Source: Alphaproteobacteria bacterium
Lineage (GTDB): Bacteria; Pseudomonadota; Alphaproteobacteria; Caulobacterales; Maricaulaceae
Assembly (NCBI GenBank): GCA_016124675.1
Contig: WGNG01000018.1
Location: forward strand, 1-44,774
DNA length: 44,774 nt
Reading direction: 5' to 3'
Under the pieces are notes generated by a model. The model had not been told where the DNA came from. It ran no database searches and worked only from the letters and a program-made list of their open reading frames with translations. The translations under genes and the position numbers were made by a program. Of the stretch, positions 36,324-44,774 are shown in pieces (the first letter of the stretch is position 1; each line of letters starts with the position of its first letter).

Positions 36324-36698
36324 GTGACCCTGACAAACCCCTTTCTCGCAGGCCTGCGCGGACGCTGTCCGCGCTGCGGGGAGGGGGCTTTGTTCGCCGG
36401 CTATCTCAAATTCGCGGACGCCTGTCCGGCCTGCGGTCTGGACTATTCCGCCGAGGATGCGGGTGACGGGCCGGCCGTCTTCATCATGTTCGCCGTCGGC
36501 TTCATCGTGGTGCCCATGGCCCTTGTGGCCGAAGTAGCCTTCAAGCCGCCGCTATGGGTGCACGCCCTGCTGTGGCTGCCGCTCACGCTCGGGCTCTGCG
36601 CGGCGTTGCTGCGCCCGTTGCGCGCCATCATGTTCGCCCTTCAGCACCAGCACGGGGCGGCGCAGGGCCGCCTCGATGGCGATGACGCGGCGCCATGA
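36324..36698 (+). CDS. DUF983 zinc-ribbon membrane protein
   Basis: This 124-residue protein has two Cys pairs near the N-terminus (C15/C18 in CPRCG and C34/C37 in CPACG), likely a zinc ribbon. Two membrane helices follow (about 50-70 and 75-98). The start is a GTG, 13 bp after ctaE. DUF983 genes regularly sit between ctaE and SURF1 in alphaproteobacteria, pointing to a part in oxidase assembly, but the activity is unknown. The stop overlaps the SURF1 start by 4 bp. Confidence 0.88.
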   Translation: MTLTNPFLAGLRGRCPRCGEGALFAGYLKFADACPACGLDYSAEDAGDGPAVFIMFAVGFIVVPMALVAEVAFKPPLWVHALLWLPLTLGLCAALLRPLRAIMFALQHQHGAAQGRLDGDDAAP

Positions 36699-37408
36699 TC
36701 CTCTTCCGCCCCTATCCGGTTCTCTCCGTCCTCACCGTGATGGCGCTGGCGCTGCTGCTGGCGCTGGGCGGTTGGCAGCTGGACCGCCGGGCGTGGAAGA
36801 TTGATCTGCTGGCTGAGCACGCGGCGATCACGGACGCGCCGGCGGCGCCGCTGGACGCCGTCTGCGATGGCCCAAGCGCCGGTCAGCCGATCGCCGGGGC
36901 GCAGCCTGACGCGGCGCGCATGGTGCGCGTGTTTGGGCGCAGCACGGGCGGCGCGCCGGGCTGGCGGCTGTTTGCGCCCGCGCCGCTGCCGGACTGTGCC
37001 GAAGCAGGCTTCATCCTCGTTGAAGCCGGGTTTGCGCCCCTGAGCGCGGCCACCGCCGCGACCGAAGCCGCCACAGCGCCGGGTGTGCGCGCGGCGCGCG
37101 ACGGTTTGCGGCTGGAGACGCCCTTGCGCCGGGGCGTGTTCGGTGCGGTGGATACGCCCGACCGGGGGGAGTTCTACGCCTTTGACGCCACATCAATGGA
37201 GGCGGCCCTTGGCCTTGAGCCCGGCGCGCTCCTGACCGGATGGTGGCTGGCGGTGGATGACGGGCGCCCGCCCGCCTGGCTGGCCGCCACCCCGCCCGAG
37301 CGCCATTTCGCCTATGCCCTGACCTGGTATCTGATGGCCCTGGCTCTGGCCGGCGTCTGGCTGGCGTTGAACATCGCGCGCGGGCGCATCGGCTGGCGGC
37401 GGCGCTGA
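36695..37408 (+). CDS. SURF1 family oxidase assembly protein
   Basis: SURF1 proteins help insert haem a into subunit I. The 237-residue product has the family's two membrane helices, one at each end (about 8-25 and 205-225), with a periplasmic domain between. The opening LALGGWQLDRRAWKIDLL and the closing RHFAYALTWYLMALALAGVW are characteristic. The middle is more divergent than usual and Ala-rich. It is translationally coupled to the DUF983 gene and is the last gene of the locus; a strong terminator follows 45 bp on. Confidence 0.88.
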   Translation: MILFRPYPVLSVLTVMALALLLALGGWQLDRRAWKIDLLAEHAAITDAPAAPLDAVCDGPSAGQPIAGAQPDAARMVRVFGRSTGGAPGWRLFAPAPLPDCAEAGFILVEAGFAPLSAATAATEAATAPGVRAARDGLRLETPLRRGVFGAVDTPDRGEFYAFDATSMEAALGLEPGALLTGWWLAVDDGRPPAWLAATPPERHFAYALTWYLMALALAGVWLALNIARGRIGWRRR

Positions 37409-37446
37409 CACCGGGGCTGACCCCGGCGCCGTCACAGATATCACAA

Positions 37447-37484
37447 AGAAAAACCCCCGGATCCGTGGGATCCGGGGGCTTTCG
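37447..37484. terminator. Bidirectional rho-independent terminator
   Basis: CCCCCGGATCC (37454-37464) and GGATCCGGGGG (37468-37478) form a perfect 11-bp stem with loop GTG. On the plus strand CTTTCG follows; on the minus strand TTTTTCTTTG follows. It lies between the convergent SURF1 and cold-shock genes and can serve both, better for the minus strand. Confidence 0.85.
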
Positions 37485-37509
37485 CCTAACCGTTAGGTCA
37501 GTTAGCGGT

Positions 37510-37719
37510 TCAACCCGCCTGCAGGTTCGCAGCGGCGGTTTTACCCGTACGCTGGTCGCGCGCTTCTTCATACTGAAGGCGCTGACCTTCCTGCAGAGGG
37601 CCCATGCCCGCACGTTCGACAGCGCTGGCATGGACGAACACGTCCTTGCCGCCATCGTCCGGCTGGATGAAGCCGTAGCCTTTGGTGGTGTTGAACCACT
37701 TAACCGTTCCCGTAGCCAT
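37510..37719 (-). CDS. Cold-shock domain protein (CspA family)
   Basis: This 69-residue single-stranded nucleic-acid binder has RNP1 as KGYGFI at 13-18 and RNP2 as VFVHAS at 27-32. The opening [14 protein letters not shown] is typical of the family. AAGGA lies 7 nt before the ATG at 37719. It is a single gene with its own long leader (about 120 nt). Which member of the family it is, and whether it is cold-induced, cannot be told from sequence. Confidence 0.95.
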   Translation of the reverse strand: MATGTVKWFNTTKGYGFIQPDDGGKDVFVHASAVERAGMGPLQEGQRLQYEEARDQRTGKTAAANLQAG

Positions 37720-37844
37720 GGGGTATTCCTTATAGACAGAGCAACAAACGCCCCCGAGAGGGCAGGTGACATCGGATTTCGGGGGATCGTTCGGGAAGCG
37801 CGTTACTACGCGGCCAAAGTAACCGGCCAAAAATCGACCGGCCA

Positions 37845-37873
37845 CATATACACGCACGGCTTCACAAAAGCAA
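37845..37873 (-). promoter_or_regulatory. Possible promoter of the cold-shock gene
   Basis: On the minus strand TTGCTT (37873-37868) and TATATG (37850-37845) are 17 bp apart. The -35 match is only moderate. It predicts a leader of about 120 nt, in line with the long 5' regions of cold-shock genes. The leader contains two copies of GGCCGGT about 10 bp apart. Confidence 0.4.
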
Positions 37874-37917
37874 CGCATCTCGTGACCCTGCCTGCCACGT
37901 CGTGAAAGAGGCCCCTC

Positions 37918-38643
37918 ATGCGCGCTGACCAGTATCTCGTCCTGCACGGCCATTTTGACACCCGCGCCCGCGCGCAGGCGGCGATCGAGGCAGGCTGCGT
38001 GCGCGTGGACGGGCAGGTGATAGACAAGCCGTCTCGCACCATTCCCGACGGCGCGCGGGTGGAGGCGCAGGCCGCCCACCCTTACGTCAGCCGCGCGGCG
38101 CTGAAACTGATCGCGGGCCTCGACGCCTTCGGCGTCGATCCGGCCGGGCGGGTGTGCCTGGATGTGGGCGCCAGTACGGGCGGGTTTGCGCAAGTGCTGC
38201 TGGCGCGCGGCGCCCATCATGTGACGGCGGTGGATGTGGGGCGCGGCCAGCTGCATCCCAGCCTGCAGGGAGAGCCGCGCCTGACCAGTCTTGAAGGGCT
38301 CGATGCCCGCGCCCTGACGCCCGCGGACCTGCCCGCAGCGCCAAGCCTCATCGTGTGCGACGCCAGCTTCATCAGCCTGATGAAGGTGCTGCCCGCAGCG
38401 CTGGCGCTGGCCGCGCCCGGCGCAGAACTGCTCGCCCTGTTCAAGCCGCAGTTCGAGGTCGGGCGCGCGTTTGTGGGCAAGGGCGGGGTGGTGCGCGACG
38501 CTGGGGCAGCCACGCGCGCGCTCGAGGCGCTGTGCGGCGATCTGGCTGCGGCGGGATGGCCGGTGACGGGCGCGGCGCCCAGTCCGGTGACGGGTTCGGA
38601 CGGCAATCAGGAGACGCTGGTGCACGCGGTTAAATTCGCCTGA
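37918..38643 (+). CDS. tlyA: TlyA family rRNA methyltransferase
   Basis: TlyA proteins 2'-O-methylate ribosomal RNA; older annotation calls them hemolysins. The 241-residue protein has an N-terminal S4 RNA-binding domain (1-60) and an FtsJ-like methyltransferase domain with SAM-binding [10 protein letters not shown] at 81-90. The catalytic K-D-K-E set is visible at K63, D148, K176 and E232. This matches the tetrad described for mycobacterial TlyA. AAAGAGG lies 7 nt before the ATG. It is divergent from the cold-shock gene. Confidence 0.9.
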   Translation: MRADQYLVLHGHFDTRARAQAAIEAGCVRVDGQVIDKPSRTIPDGARVEAQAAHPYVSRAALKLIAGLDAFGVDPAGRVCLDVGASTGGFAQVLLARGAHHVTAVDVGRGQLHPSLQGEPRLTSLEGLDARALTPADLPAAPSLIVCDASFISLMKVLPAALALAAPGAELLALFKPQFEVGRAFVGKGGVVRDAGAATRALEALCGDLAAAGWPVTGAAPSPVTGSDGNQETLVHAVKFA

Positions 38644-38645
38644 TT

Positions 38646-38661
38646 GCGGGCCGGAGCCCGC
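38646..38661 (+). terminator. Hairpin after tlyA
   Basis: GCGGGC (38646-38651) pairs with GCCCGC (38656-38661) three bases after the tlyA stop. The tail GAAAAGGGGGCGATTTT lacks an immediate T run, so this is at best a weak terminator. Confidence 0.3.
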
Positions 38662-38733
38662 GAAAAGGGGGCGATTTTGTGGCCCATCTGAGCTATAGGG
38701 TGCGCCAGCTTGAAGGCTAACCGGAGAATAAAC

Positions 38734-39717
38734 ATGAAATCGATCTGGATGACCTCTATCGCCGCCGTGGCGCTGCTGTCGGCGTGCGCTGAACCTGCCG
38801 ATGACACGGCTGCGCCCGCCGGTGAGAGCGCGCCGGCCTCTGAAACCGAAACCATGGACGGCGCCGCTGCGGACGCTCCGGCCGAAGACGGCGCGCAGAC
38901 CGGCGAAGCCCCGGCTGAACCGGCTCCGGCCGGCATGGACGCTGGCGAGATGGCGGATGGGCAGACCGCGAATGCCGCGCTTGACGCCGTACTGGCCGAT
39001 GCGCGCCGCGATGGCGACCGTGCGCGCGATGACTGGCGCAACCCTGCTCAAACGCTCGCCTTCTTCGACGTGCAGCCCGGCCATACCGTGGTCGAAGCCC
39101 TGCCGGGCAGCGGCTGGTATACCCGCATCCTCCTGCCCTACACAGAGCAGTCCGGGCGCTATATCGCCATCAACTATCCCATGACGGTGCTGGAAGCGAT
39201 TTTCGGCGACCGCATGACCGATGAACGCCGCGCTGCGGCGCAGGGCCTGGAAGAGACCTTCCCGGTCCAGGCGGCCGCCTGGGGCGGCGCGGTTGACGGC
39301 ATGACCCGCTTTGGCGAGGTCTCCGATGATCTGGCCGGCGCCGTTGACCGGGTGCTGTATATCCGAGCCCTGCACAACATGGCGCGCACCGGCAATATGG
39401 AGATGGCGGTCAATGACGCCTGGACGCTGCTGGCGCCGGGCGGGATCGCCGGCGTGGTGCAGCACCGCGCGCCGGCGGACGAAGCCGATGACCGCGCCAA
39501 CGGCAGCCGCGGCTATCTGCGCGAGGCGGATGTCATCGCAGCGTTCGAAGCGCGCGGCTTCGTGTTTGAAGGCGCGTCCGAGATCAATGCCAATCCGAAC
39601 GATCCGGCCGATGCTGATGGCGGTGTGTGGACGCGCCTGCCGAGCAGCCAGACTGACGAAGCGCGCGCCATCGGGGAGACCGACCGCATGACGCTGCGCT
39701 TCCGCAAGCCGGAATAG
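38734..39717 (+). CDS. Lipoprotein with a class I methyltransferase-like domain
   Basis: The 327-residue protein opens with a lipoprotein signal (lipobox LSAC, C18) and a Pro/Ala/Glu-rich linker (about 19-72). The remaining ~255 residues resemble class I SAM-dependent methyltransferases: [20 protein letters not shown] with [10 protein letters not shown] in the place of motif I, and [14 protein letters not shown] further on. Motif I ([12 protein letters not shown]) keeps the acidic residue and Gly-x-Gly. GGAG lies 8 nt before the ATG at 38734. Proteins of this type are annotated as methyltransferases, yet SAM is not expected in the periplasm, so the domain may bind another ligand. The function is unknown. 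Confidence 0.8.
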   Translation: MKSIWMTSIAAVALLSACAEPADDTAAPAGESAPASETETMDGAAADAPAEDGAQTGEAPAEPAPAGMDAGEMADGQTANAALDAVLADARRDGDRARDDWRNPAQTLAFFDVQPGHTVVEALPGSGWYTRILLPYTEQSGRYIAINYPMTVLEAIFGDRMTDERRAAAQGLEETFPVQAAAWGGAVDGMTRFGEVSDDLAGAVDRVLYIRALHNMARTGNMEMAVNDAWTLLAPGGIAGVVQHRAPADEADDRANGSRGYLREADVIAAFEARGFVFEGASEINANPNDPADADGGVWTRLPSSQTDEARAIGETDRMTLRFRKPE

Positions 39718-39723
39718 ACTGCT

Positions 39724-39765
39724 GACAGGGGGCGGGCGCCGGCTGGCCGGATCCCGCCTCCTGTC
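39724..39765 (+). terminator. Strong hairpin after the lipoprotein gene
   Basis: GACAGGGGGCGGG (39724-39736) pairs with CCCGCCTCCTGTC (39753-39765), 12 of 13 positions, with a 16-nt loop that can fold further (GCCGGC / GGCCGG). It starts 7 bp after the stop codon and ends 27 bp before the TetR-type gene. The T tract is missing, so it may be a terminator of unusual kind, or an operator. Confidence 0.4.
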
Positions 39766-39792
39766 CGACGCTTTGGCCGAGGGGCTTTTGTG

Positions 39793-40398
39793 ATGGCGGC
39801 GGCGGACAATGGCCACAGGGCGCAGGGGCGCTCGCTTGACGCCAATGAGCGCGATCAGGCGCGCATGGCGATCCTCGCCCTGATGAGCCAGGGACCGCTG
39901 GAGCGCCTGGGCATGCGCGAGGCGGCCGCTGCGGCGGGCCTGAGCCTGGCCACCCTCTACAAGTATTTCGGCGGCAAGGAGGGACTGCCCGGCGCGGTGC
40001 TGGCCCCTGACCTTGAGATGCTGATCGGCGCGATGGACAAGGCCTCGCGCATGGCGGTGGGCGTGAAGGCGCGGCTTCAGGGCGTGCTCGACGCCCTGTG
40101 CAGCTTTGCGCAGACGCACGCCGATGCGGCGCGGGCGCTGTGGCTGCACCTGCCGCCCAGCACGTGGGACAGCGCGGATCCGGACTGGCGCGCGCAGCGC
40201 CTGCGCATCGTCTCGCACATTCTGCGCAACGGCCAGCGCGACGGCTCGGTGCGCACCGATCTCGACGGCGCCTGCCTGGCCTTTCTGGTGCTGGGCGCGG
40301 CTGATCGCTGGATCGAAATTGCGCTGGCTGATCCCGAGACCGAGCCGCCTGCGGGCGCGCGCCTGTTCGCCAGCCTGTGGCCGCTGGTGGCGGCCTGA
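39793..40398 (+). CDS. TetR family transcriptional regulator
   Basis: The 201-residue protein has an N-terminal helix-turn-helix of TetR type (about 25-70; [25 protein letters not shown]) and an all-helical ligand/dimer domain. The C-terminal part with [18 protein letters not shown] is common to the family. The ATG at 39793 has GAGGGG 8 nt upstream; it directly follows an in-frame GTG. It precedes the carboxylase gene by 71 bp on the same strand and could regulate it or itself. The ligand is unknown. Confidence 0.88.
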   Translation: MAAADNGHRAQGRSLDANERDQARMAILALMSQGPLERLGMREAAAAAGLSLATLYKYFGGKEGLPGAVLAPDLEMLIGAMDKASRMAVGVKARLQGVLDALCSFAQTHADAARALWLHLPPSTWDSADPDWRAQRLRIVSHILRNGQRDGSVRTDLDGACLAFLVLGAADRWIEIALADPETEPPAGARLFASLWPLVAA

Positions 40399-40469
40399 CC
40401 ATTTGCTGAAGGGCGCGCGCCGGTGCTAGCTAGGGCCGGACACCAGCTCTGTGCGGGGATAACCGATTC

Positions 40470-42002
<1,533 letters not shown>

Positions 42003-42038
42003 GGAGAGGCAGGTTCAGGATGAGCGCCCCTTGTCCTG

Positions 42039-42072
42039 CCCCGCTTGCGGGGGAGGTGTCCGCGTAGCGGAC
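42039..42072. repeat. Double hairpin after pccB
   Basis: CCCCGC / GCGGGG (42039-42044, 42047-42052) and GTCCGC / GCGGAC (42058-42063, 42067-42072) lie side by side, followed by GGAGGGGG. The pattern is that of dispersed G+C-rich hairpin repeats common in alphaproteobacterial genomes. It may also help end pccB transcription. Confidence 0.6.
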
Positions 42073-42396
42073 GGAGGGGGGAGGCGCATCTGAAGAGTCT
42101 GGAGATGATCGCGTTGCCGATCCCCCTCTGCCCCTTGGTCGTTCCACGCGTCGCGCTTCACCCTGCCCGCGGGCGCGCGAGTCGCGTCATGCCGGCCCCG
42201 CAGCCCCGCTTTCCCGGCGCACGCCGGAATCCATCCATGTCGCTGAAACCGGGCCCCGGCTTTCGCCGGGGACACGCAAATGGGTGGACTCTTTGCCTTC
42301 CCTTGATGGCCGGGCTACCGCATATGATTGAAGGCAGCCGGTTCATCCGGCCATCGCGCGATTGGCTCAGGCCGCTGCCACCTCGTTTTCAATTGT

Positions 42397-42560
42397 GACC
42401 GCATCCCGCCATCGTTCCTTGCTGAGCCATTTTCGCACGCGTCGCAACCTGTCAAGGACGACCGGGCCTTGCCCGGTCGCCGCGTGGCGGCGGCCCGAAG
42501 GGCCGTCCTTGACAGGCTGCGATCGCGTTGCGTGATCCTCCGGCATGGAACGATGGGGAG
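42397..42560 (+). repeat. Dispersed repeat, copy A (interrupted)
   Basis: The left part 42397-42445 matches 44256-44304 at 42 of 49 positions, including the shared TCCTTGCTGAGCC and TTTTCGCA. The right part 42528-42560 matches 44306-44338 at 27 of 33 positions, with GCATGGAAC and ATGGGGAG shared. Between the two parts this copy has 82 bp where copy B has a single base. Confidence 0.8.
42446..42522. mobile_element. Candidate 77-bp hairpin miniature element
   Basis: The insert in copy A is an inverted repeat: CCTGTCAAGGACG (42448-42460) pairs perfectly with CGTCCTTGACAGG (42504-42516). Counting the flanks (42442-42460 against 42504-42522), 18 of 19 positions pair. The interior folds into further stems (CCGGGC / GCCCGG, CGGCCC / GGGCCG). 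TCGC stands on both sides (42442-42445 and 42523-42526) but only once in copy B, as expected for a 4-bp target duplication. No coding capacity. It would need an enzyme from elsewhere to move. Confidence 0.6.
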
Positions 42561-42642
42561 GCGTGACCTCAGGCGCCAGCAAGGCGGGAGGCGGAAGGCG
42601 CATCGCTGCTCCGAGACGGATAGAGGCAAGCGCCATATCTTT

Positions 42643-42684
42643 CCCTCCCCTTGATGGGGAGGGTGGGCCGGGGCGCAGCCCCGG
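42643..42684. repeat. Second repeat family, partial copy
   Basis: CCCTCCCC (42643-42650) pairs with GGGGAGGG (42656-42663), followed by CCGGGGC / GCCCCGG (42668-42674, 42678-42684) and GGGTGGGGTGAGG. It matches the right-hand module of the element at 27227-27381 in reverse orientation. Confidence 0.65.
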
Positions 42685-42789
42685 GCCGGGTGGGGTGAGG
42701 CGGTGACCGGTCCACACCCCCCATCTGCCTTCGCCCTTGACGCAGACCTCCGCGCGCGGCTCGTTGGTCGTCCATAGGGGAGATGCTGC

Positions 42790-44187
42790 ATGCCCGAATC
42801 CTTGCAGGCGATGTGTGCGCGGGCCGAGGCGCTGAAAGCGCAGGGGCGCCTGGAGGATGCGCTGGCCGTGCATGAGGTGGCGGCGGCGGCGTATCCGGAC
42901 CATCCGATCGCGCGGCATAACCTGGCCGCCATCCAGGGCGATTGCGGGCGTCCAGAAGCGGCGGCGGCCAATGCGCGCAAGGCCATCGCGCTGGGGTTGA
43001 AGGCGGGCGAGACGCGGGTGGTGCTGGCGCGCGCGCTGATGCAGCTGGGAGAGCTCGACGCGGCGGGGCAGGCGTATGACGCGGCCTGCGCGTCCAATCC
43101 TGCGATGGCCGACGCCCAGCTGGAGCGCTGCCAGCTGATCTGGATGCGCATCGGCGACCGGGGGCAGGCGCTGCGCGCGCTGGAGCGCGATCTGGCGGCG
43201 CGGCCCGGTTTCGGGCCACTGGAGTTCGTGCGGGCGCGTGCGCTGGATTACATGGGTGATCTGGACGCCGCCTGCGCCGCCATGGAGGCGCTGGCCGCGC
43301 GCGAGCCGGGCCAGCTGGCGCCGCAATGTGCAGCCGTGTTCCTGCTCGCCCGGACGGGCCAGGTGGAAGCGGCGCGCGCCCGCGCTCAGGCGGCGCTGCG
43401 CCTGGCGCCGGGTGCGTTCATGGCGCTGGAAGCCTGGACCCATGCCTGCCTTGCCGCCGGGGACGGGCCGGGGGCGCTGGACGCGGCGCAGCGCCTGGTG
43501 GCGCTGGCGCCGGACAATCAGAACGCCGTCAACCTGCAGGCCATGGCCTGGCGCATGACGGGCGATGCCCGGTTTGAGGCGCTCTATGATTATGGCGCGG
43601 TGGTGCGCGCGCAGATGATCGATCCGCCGCCGGGCTGGTCCGGGCGGGTGGCGTATCTCGCCGACCTCGCCGCCGAGCTGAAAGCCGCCCATCCCTACCG
43701 CACCCACCCGTTCGGCCAGTCGGTGCGCCATGGCAGCCAGCGCCCGGATATCCTGTCGGTGCGCACACCGGCCATCCAGGCCTTCCGCCAGGCGCTGGAG
43801 CCGCTGGTGGACGCCTATATCGCCGGGCTGGGGGCGGGGAGCGATCCCTTGCGTCGTCGCCGGGCGGCGCGCTGGCGTATTCACGGCGTCTGGTCGGTCT
43901 GGCTGACGCCGGGCGGGTTTCACGCCGATCACGTCCACCCCGACGGCTGGATATCGTCCGCCTTCTATGTCGAGCTGCCCGACGCGGTGAAGGCGGGCGG
44001 ACGCGAGGGCTGGATCCGGTTCGGCGAAGCCGGGATCCCGGTCGCACCCGCCCAGAGCGCGCAGCACTGGGTGCAGCCCGAGCCCGGCATGCTGGTGCTC
44101 TTCCCCTCCTATATGTGGCACGGCACCGTTGCGTTCGGGGGCGGCCAGGCGCGCCTGACCATGGCTATGGATATCGTGCCGGCGTGA
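42790..44187 (+). CDS. TPR protein with C-terminal 2-oxoglutarate/Fe(II) oxygenase-like domain
   Basis: The 465-residue protein has about seven tetratricopeptide-type helical repeats (residues 1-265) and a C-terminal domain (about 280-465) resembling putative 2OG-Fe(II) oxygenases. Candidate iron ligands are H378, D380 or the nearby H381/H383 (FHADHVHPDGWISSAFYVEL) and the distal H444 (LFPSYMWHGTVAF). R455 (QARLTM), 11 residues later, fits the 2-oxoglutarate anchor. TPR-plus-oxygenase proteins in bacteria may hydroxylate proteins or small molecules; the substrate here is unknown. GGGGAG lies 8 nt before the ATG. It stands alone between repeat regions. Confidence 0.85.
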   Translation: MPESLQAMCARAEALKAQGRLEDALAVHEVAAAAYPDHPIARHNLAAIQGDCGRPEAAAANARKAIALGLKAGETRVVLARALMQLGELDAAGQAYDAACASNPAMADAQLERCQLIWMRIGDRGQALRALERDLAARPGFGPLEFVRARALDYMGDLDAACAAMEALAAREPGQLAPQCAAVFLLARTGQVEAARARAQAALRLAPGAFMALEAWTHACLAAGDGPGALDAAQRLVALAPDNQNAVNLQAMAWRMTGDARFEALYDYGAVVRAQMIDPPPGWSGRVAYLADLAAELKAAHPYRTHPFGQSVRHGSQRPDILSVRTPAIQAFRQALEPLVDAYIAGLGAGSDPLRRRRAARWRIHGVWSVWLTPGGFHADHVHPDGWISSAFYVELPDAVKAGGREGWIRFGEAGIPVAPAQSAQHWVQPEPGMLVLFPSYMWHGTVAFGGGQARLTMAMDIVPA

Positions 44188-44633
44188 GCGGGCTTGAGGG
44201 CGGGGCTGGCGCGGGTAGATGTCACGTGCGCCGGCCTCGGTTCCTGGTGACAAGCGACCTCATCTCGCCGTCGCTCCTTGCTGAGCCTTTTTCGCAAGCA
44301 TCGCCTTGCGGTTTCTTCCAGCATGGAACAATGGGGAGAATTGCCCCCCTGAGCCCGTCGAGGCCGAAGCCGCCCCCGGTGGCGACTTTTGGGGTCACCT
44401 GCGACAGCTCGGCTCCCAGAGGCGAGGACGGGCTGGCTGGACCATCGTCACCCGATCCTGGCAACCCTCGGCCAACAACCCCGTCGCCGATGCGACCCCT
44501 ATCGCTCTGAACCGAGGCCGCGATTGACACTTGCAAGCGCGGCGCTCGGGCGCTATGCCCCGCCCTCAGTTTTCAAGGGCGTTCTGCAGACAGAGCGTTT
44601 CCGGGCACATCACCAGCGTAAGGGTCCAGAGCC
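44188..44633. other. Region upstream of tuf
   Basis: The first part holds dispersed repeat copy B (44256-44338). A perfect TTGACA at 44524-44529 is a plausible -35 element for tuf, but the only -10-like sequence (GCTATGCC, 44552-44559) is too far away for a standard spacing. No tRNA gene was found here. AGGGTCCAGAGCC precedes the tuf start. Confidence 0.45.
44256..44338 (+). repeat. Dispersed repeat, copy B (uninterrupted)
   Basis: This 83-bp sequence matches copy A (42397-42560) on both sides of its insertion, in the same orientation: 42 of 49 positions on the left and 27 of 33 on the right. It lies 68 bp after the TPR-oxygenase stop, so the two copies bracket that gene as direct repeats. 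Confidence 0.8.
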
Positions 44634-44774
44634 ATGGCCAAGGGTAAGTTTGAGCGTAACAAGCCGCACGTCAACATTGGCACGATTGGTCACGTTGACC
44701 ATGGCAAGACGACGCTGACGGCTGCGATTACGAAGTATTTCGGCGAGTTCCGTGCGTATGACCAGATTGACGGC
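44634..44774 (+). CDS. tuf: Elongation factor Tu (partial, 5' end)
   Basis: The first 47 codons are present before the window ends. [20 protein letters not shown] followed by [16 protein letters not shown] is unmistakable EF-Tu, with the P-loop GHVDHGKT at 19-26. The codons favour GGT and CGT more than neighbouring genes, as expected for a very highly expressed gene. EF-Tu carries aminoacyl-tRNA to the ribosome. Confidence 0.97.
   Translation, partial: MAKGKFERNKPHVNIGTIGHVDHGKTTLTAAITKYFGEFRAYDQIDG

Larger units (their letters stand above)
42003..42789. other. Gene-free gap with several repeat families
   Basis: This 787-bp gap contains hairpin repeats at 42039-42072 and 42643-42684, and a dispersed repeat interrupted by a hairpin insertion at 42397-42560. 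Short frames in it show no protein-like features. GGGGAGATGC directly before 42790 is the ribosome-binding region of the next gene. Confidence 0.7.

Noticed and set aside
37510-40218. A 902-codon minus-strand frame running from the cold-shock gene across tlyA and the lipoprotein gene
   Set aside because: Only its last 69 codons form a real protein (the cold-shock domain). The rest is antisense to well-supported plus-strand genes.
42367-44253. A 628-codon minus-strand frame opposite the TPR-oxygenase gene
   Set aside because: Arg/His/Gln-rich antisense composition with no domain; the plus-strand frame has clear TPR and oxygenase-like motifs.
44188-44633. A tRNA gene upstream of tuf
   Set aside because: No cloverleaf or GTTC-type T-arm was found in the gap.

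Overview
This is a high-G+C (about two thirds G+C by eye), gene-dense bacterial chromosome segment. The content points to an alphaproteobacterium of the Caulobacter / Maricaulis / Hyphomonas type. The grounds are the phoR-pstCAB-phoU-phoB order with very large PstC and PstA proteins, the aa3 oxidase cluster order ctaC-D-B-small membrane protein-ctaG-ctaE-DUF983-SURF1, and families such as the GNAT/nitrilase fusion. This placement is inferred from gene content. No rRNA, tRNA, CRISPR array, phage or intact transposase gene was seen.

Layout. 1-270: an inverted repeat element. 271-8404 (minus strand): a tripartite RND efflux operon (outer-membrane lipoprotein, adaptor, pump) followed by an M13 zinc metallopeptidase. 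8686-15989 (plus): phosphate control and uptake (phoR, pstC, pstA, pstB, phoU, phoB), with a well-formed Pho box inside the 3' end of phoR; pstS is not present. 16061-18585: a short Rieske protein facing a patatin-like hydrolase and 3-hydroxybutyrate dehydrogenase. 18674-20342 (minus): promoter, leader, rpsF, rpsR, rplI and terminator, with unusual tails on S6 and L9. 20396-20831: a nucleotidyltransferase gene ending in what looks like a broken antitoxin. 20948-26978 (plus): fatty-acid synthesis (fabD, fabG, acpP, fabF), then mltG, yicC and gmk. 26979-27681: a repeat-filled gap. 27682-30068 (minus): aguB coupled to a GNAT/nitrilase fusion. 30197-30790: a TPR protein. 31024-37408 (plus): the cytochrome c oxidase locus. 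37447-37719: a bidirectional terminator and a cold-shock gene. 37918-42002: tlyA, a lipoprotein methyltransferase homologue, a TetR regulator and an acyl-CoA carboxylase beta subunit. 42003-42789: a second repeat-filled gap with a probable miniature mobile element. 42790-44187: a TPR / 2-oxoglutarate oxygenase-like protein. 44634 to the end: the first 47 codons of tuf.

Most genes are housekeeping functions. No complete new defence or biosynthetic system is evident. The best less-explained signals are a 77-bp hairpin insertion with an apparent empty-site copy 1.8 kb away, the frame-broken antitoxin remnant behind the nucleotidyltransferase, the glycine/arginine repeat tail of S6 opposite an acidic L9 tail, a lipoprotein with a methyltransferase fold, and the TPR-oxygenase fusion.
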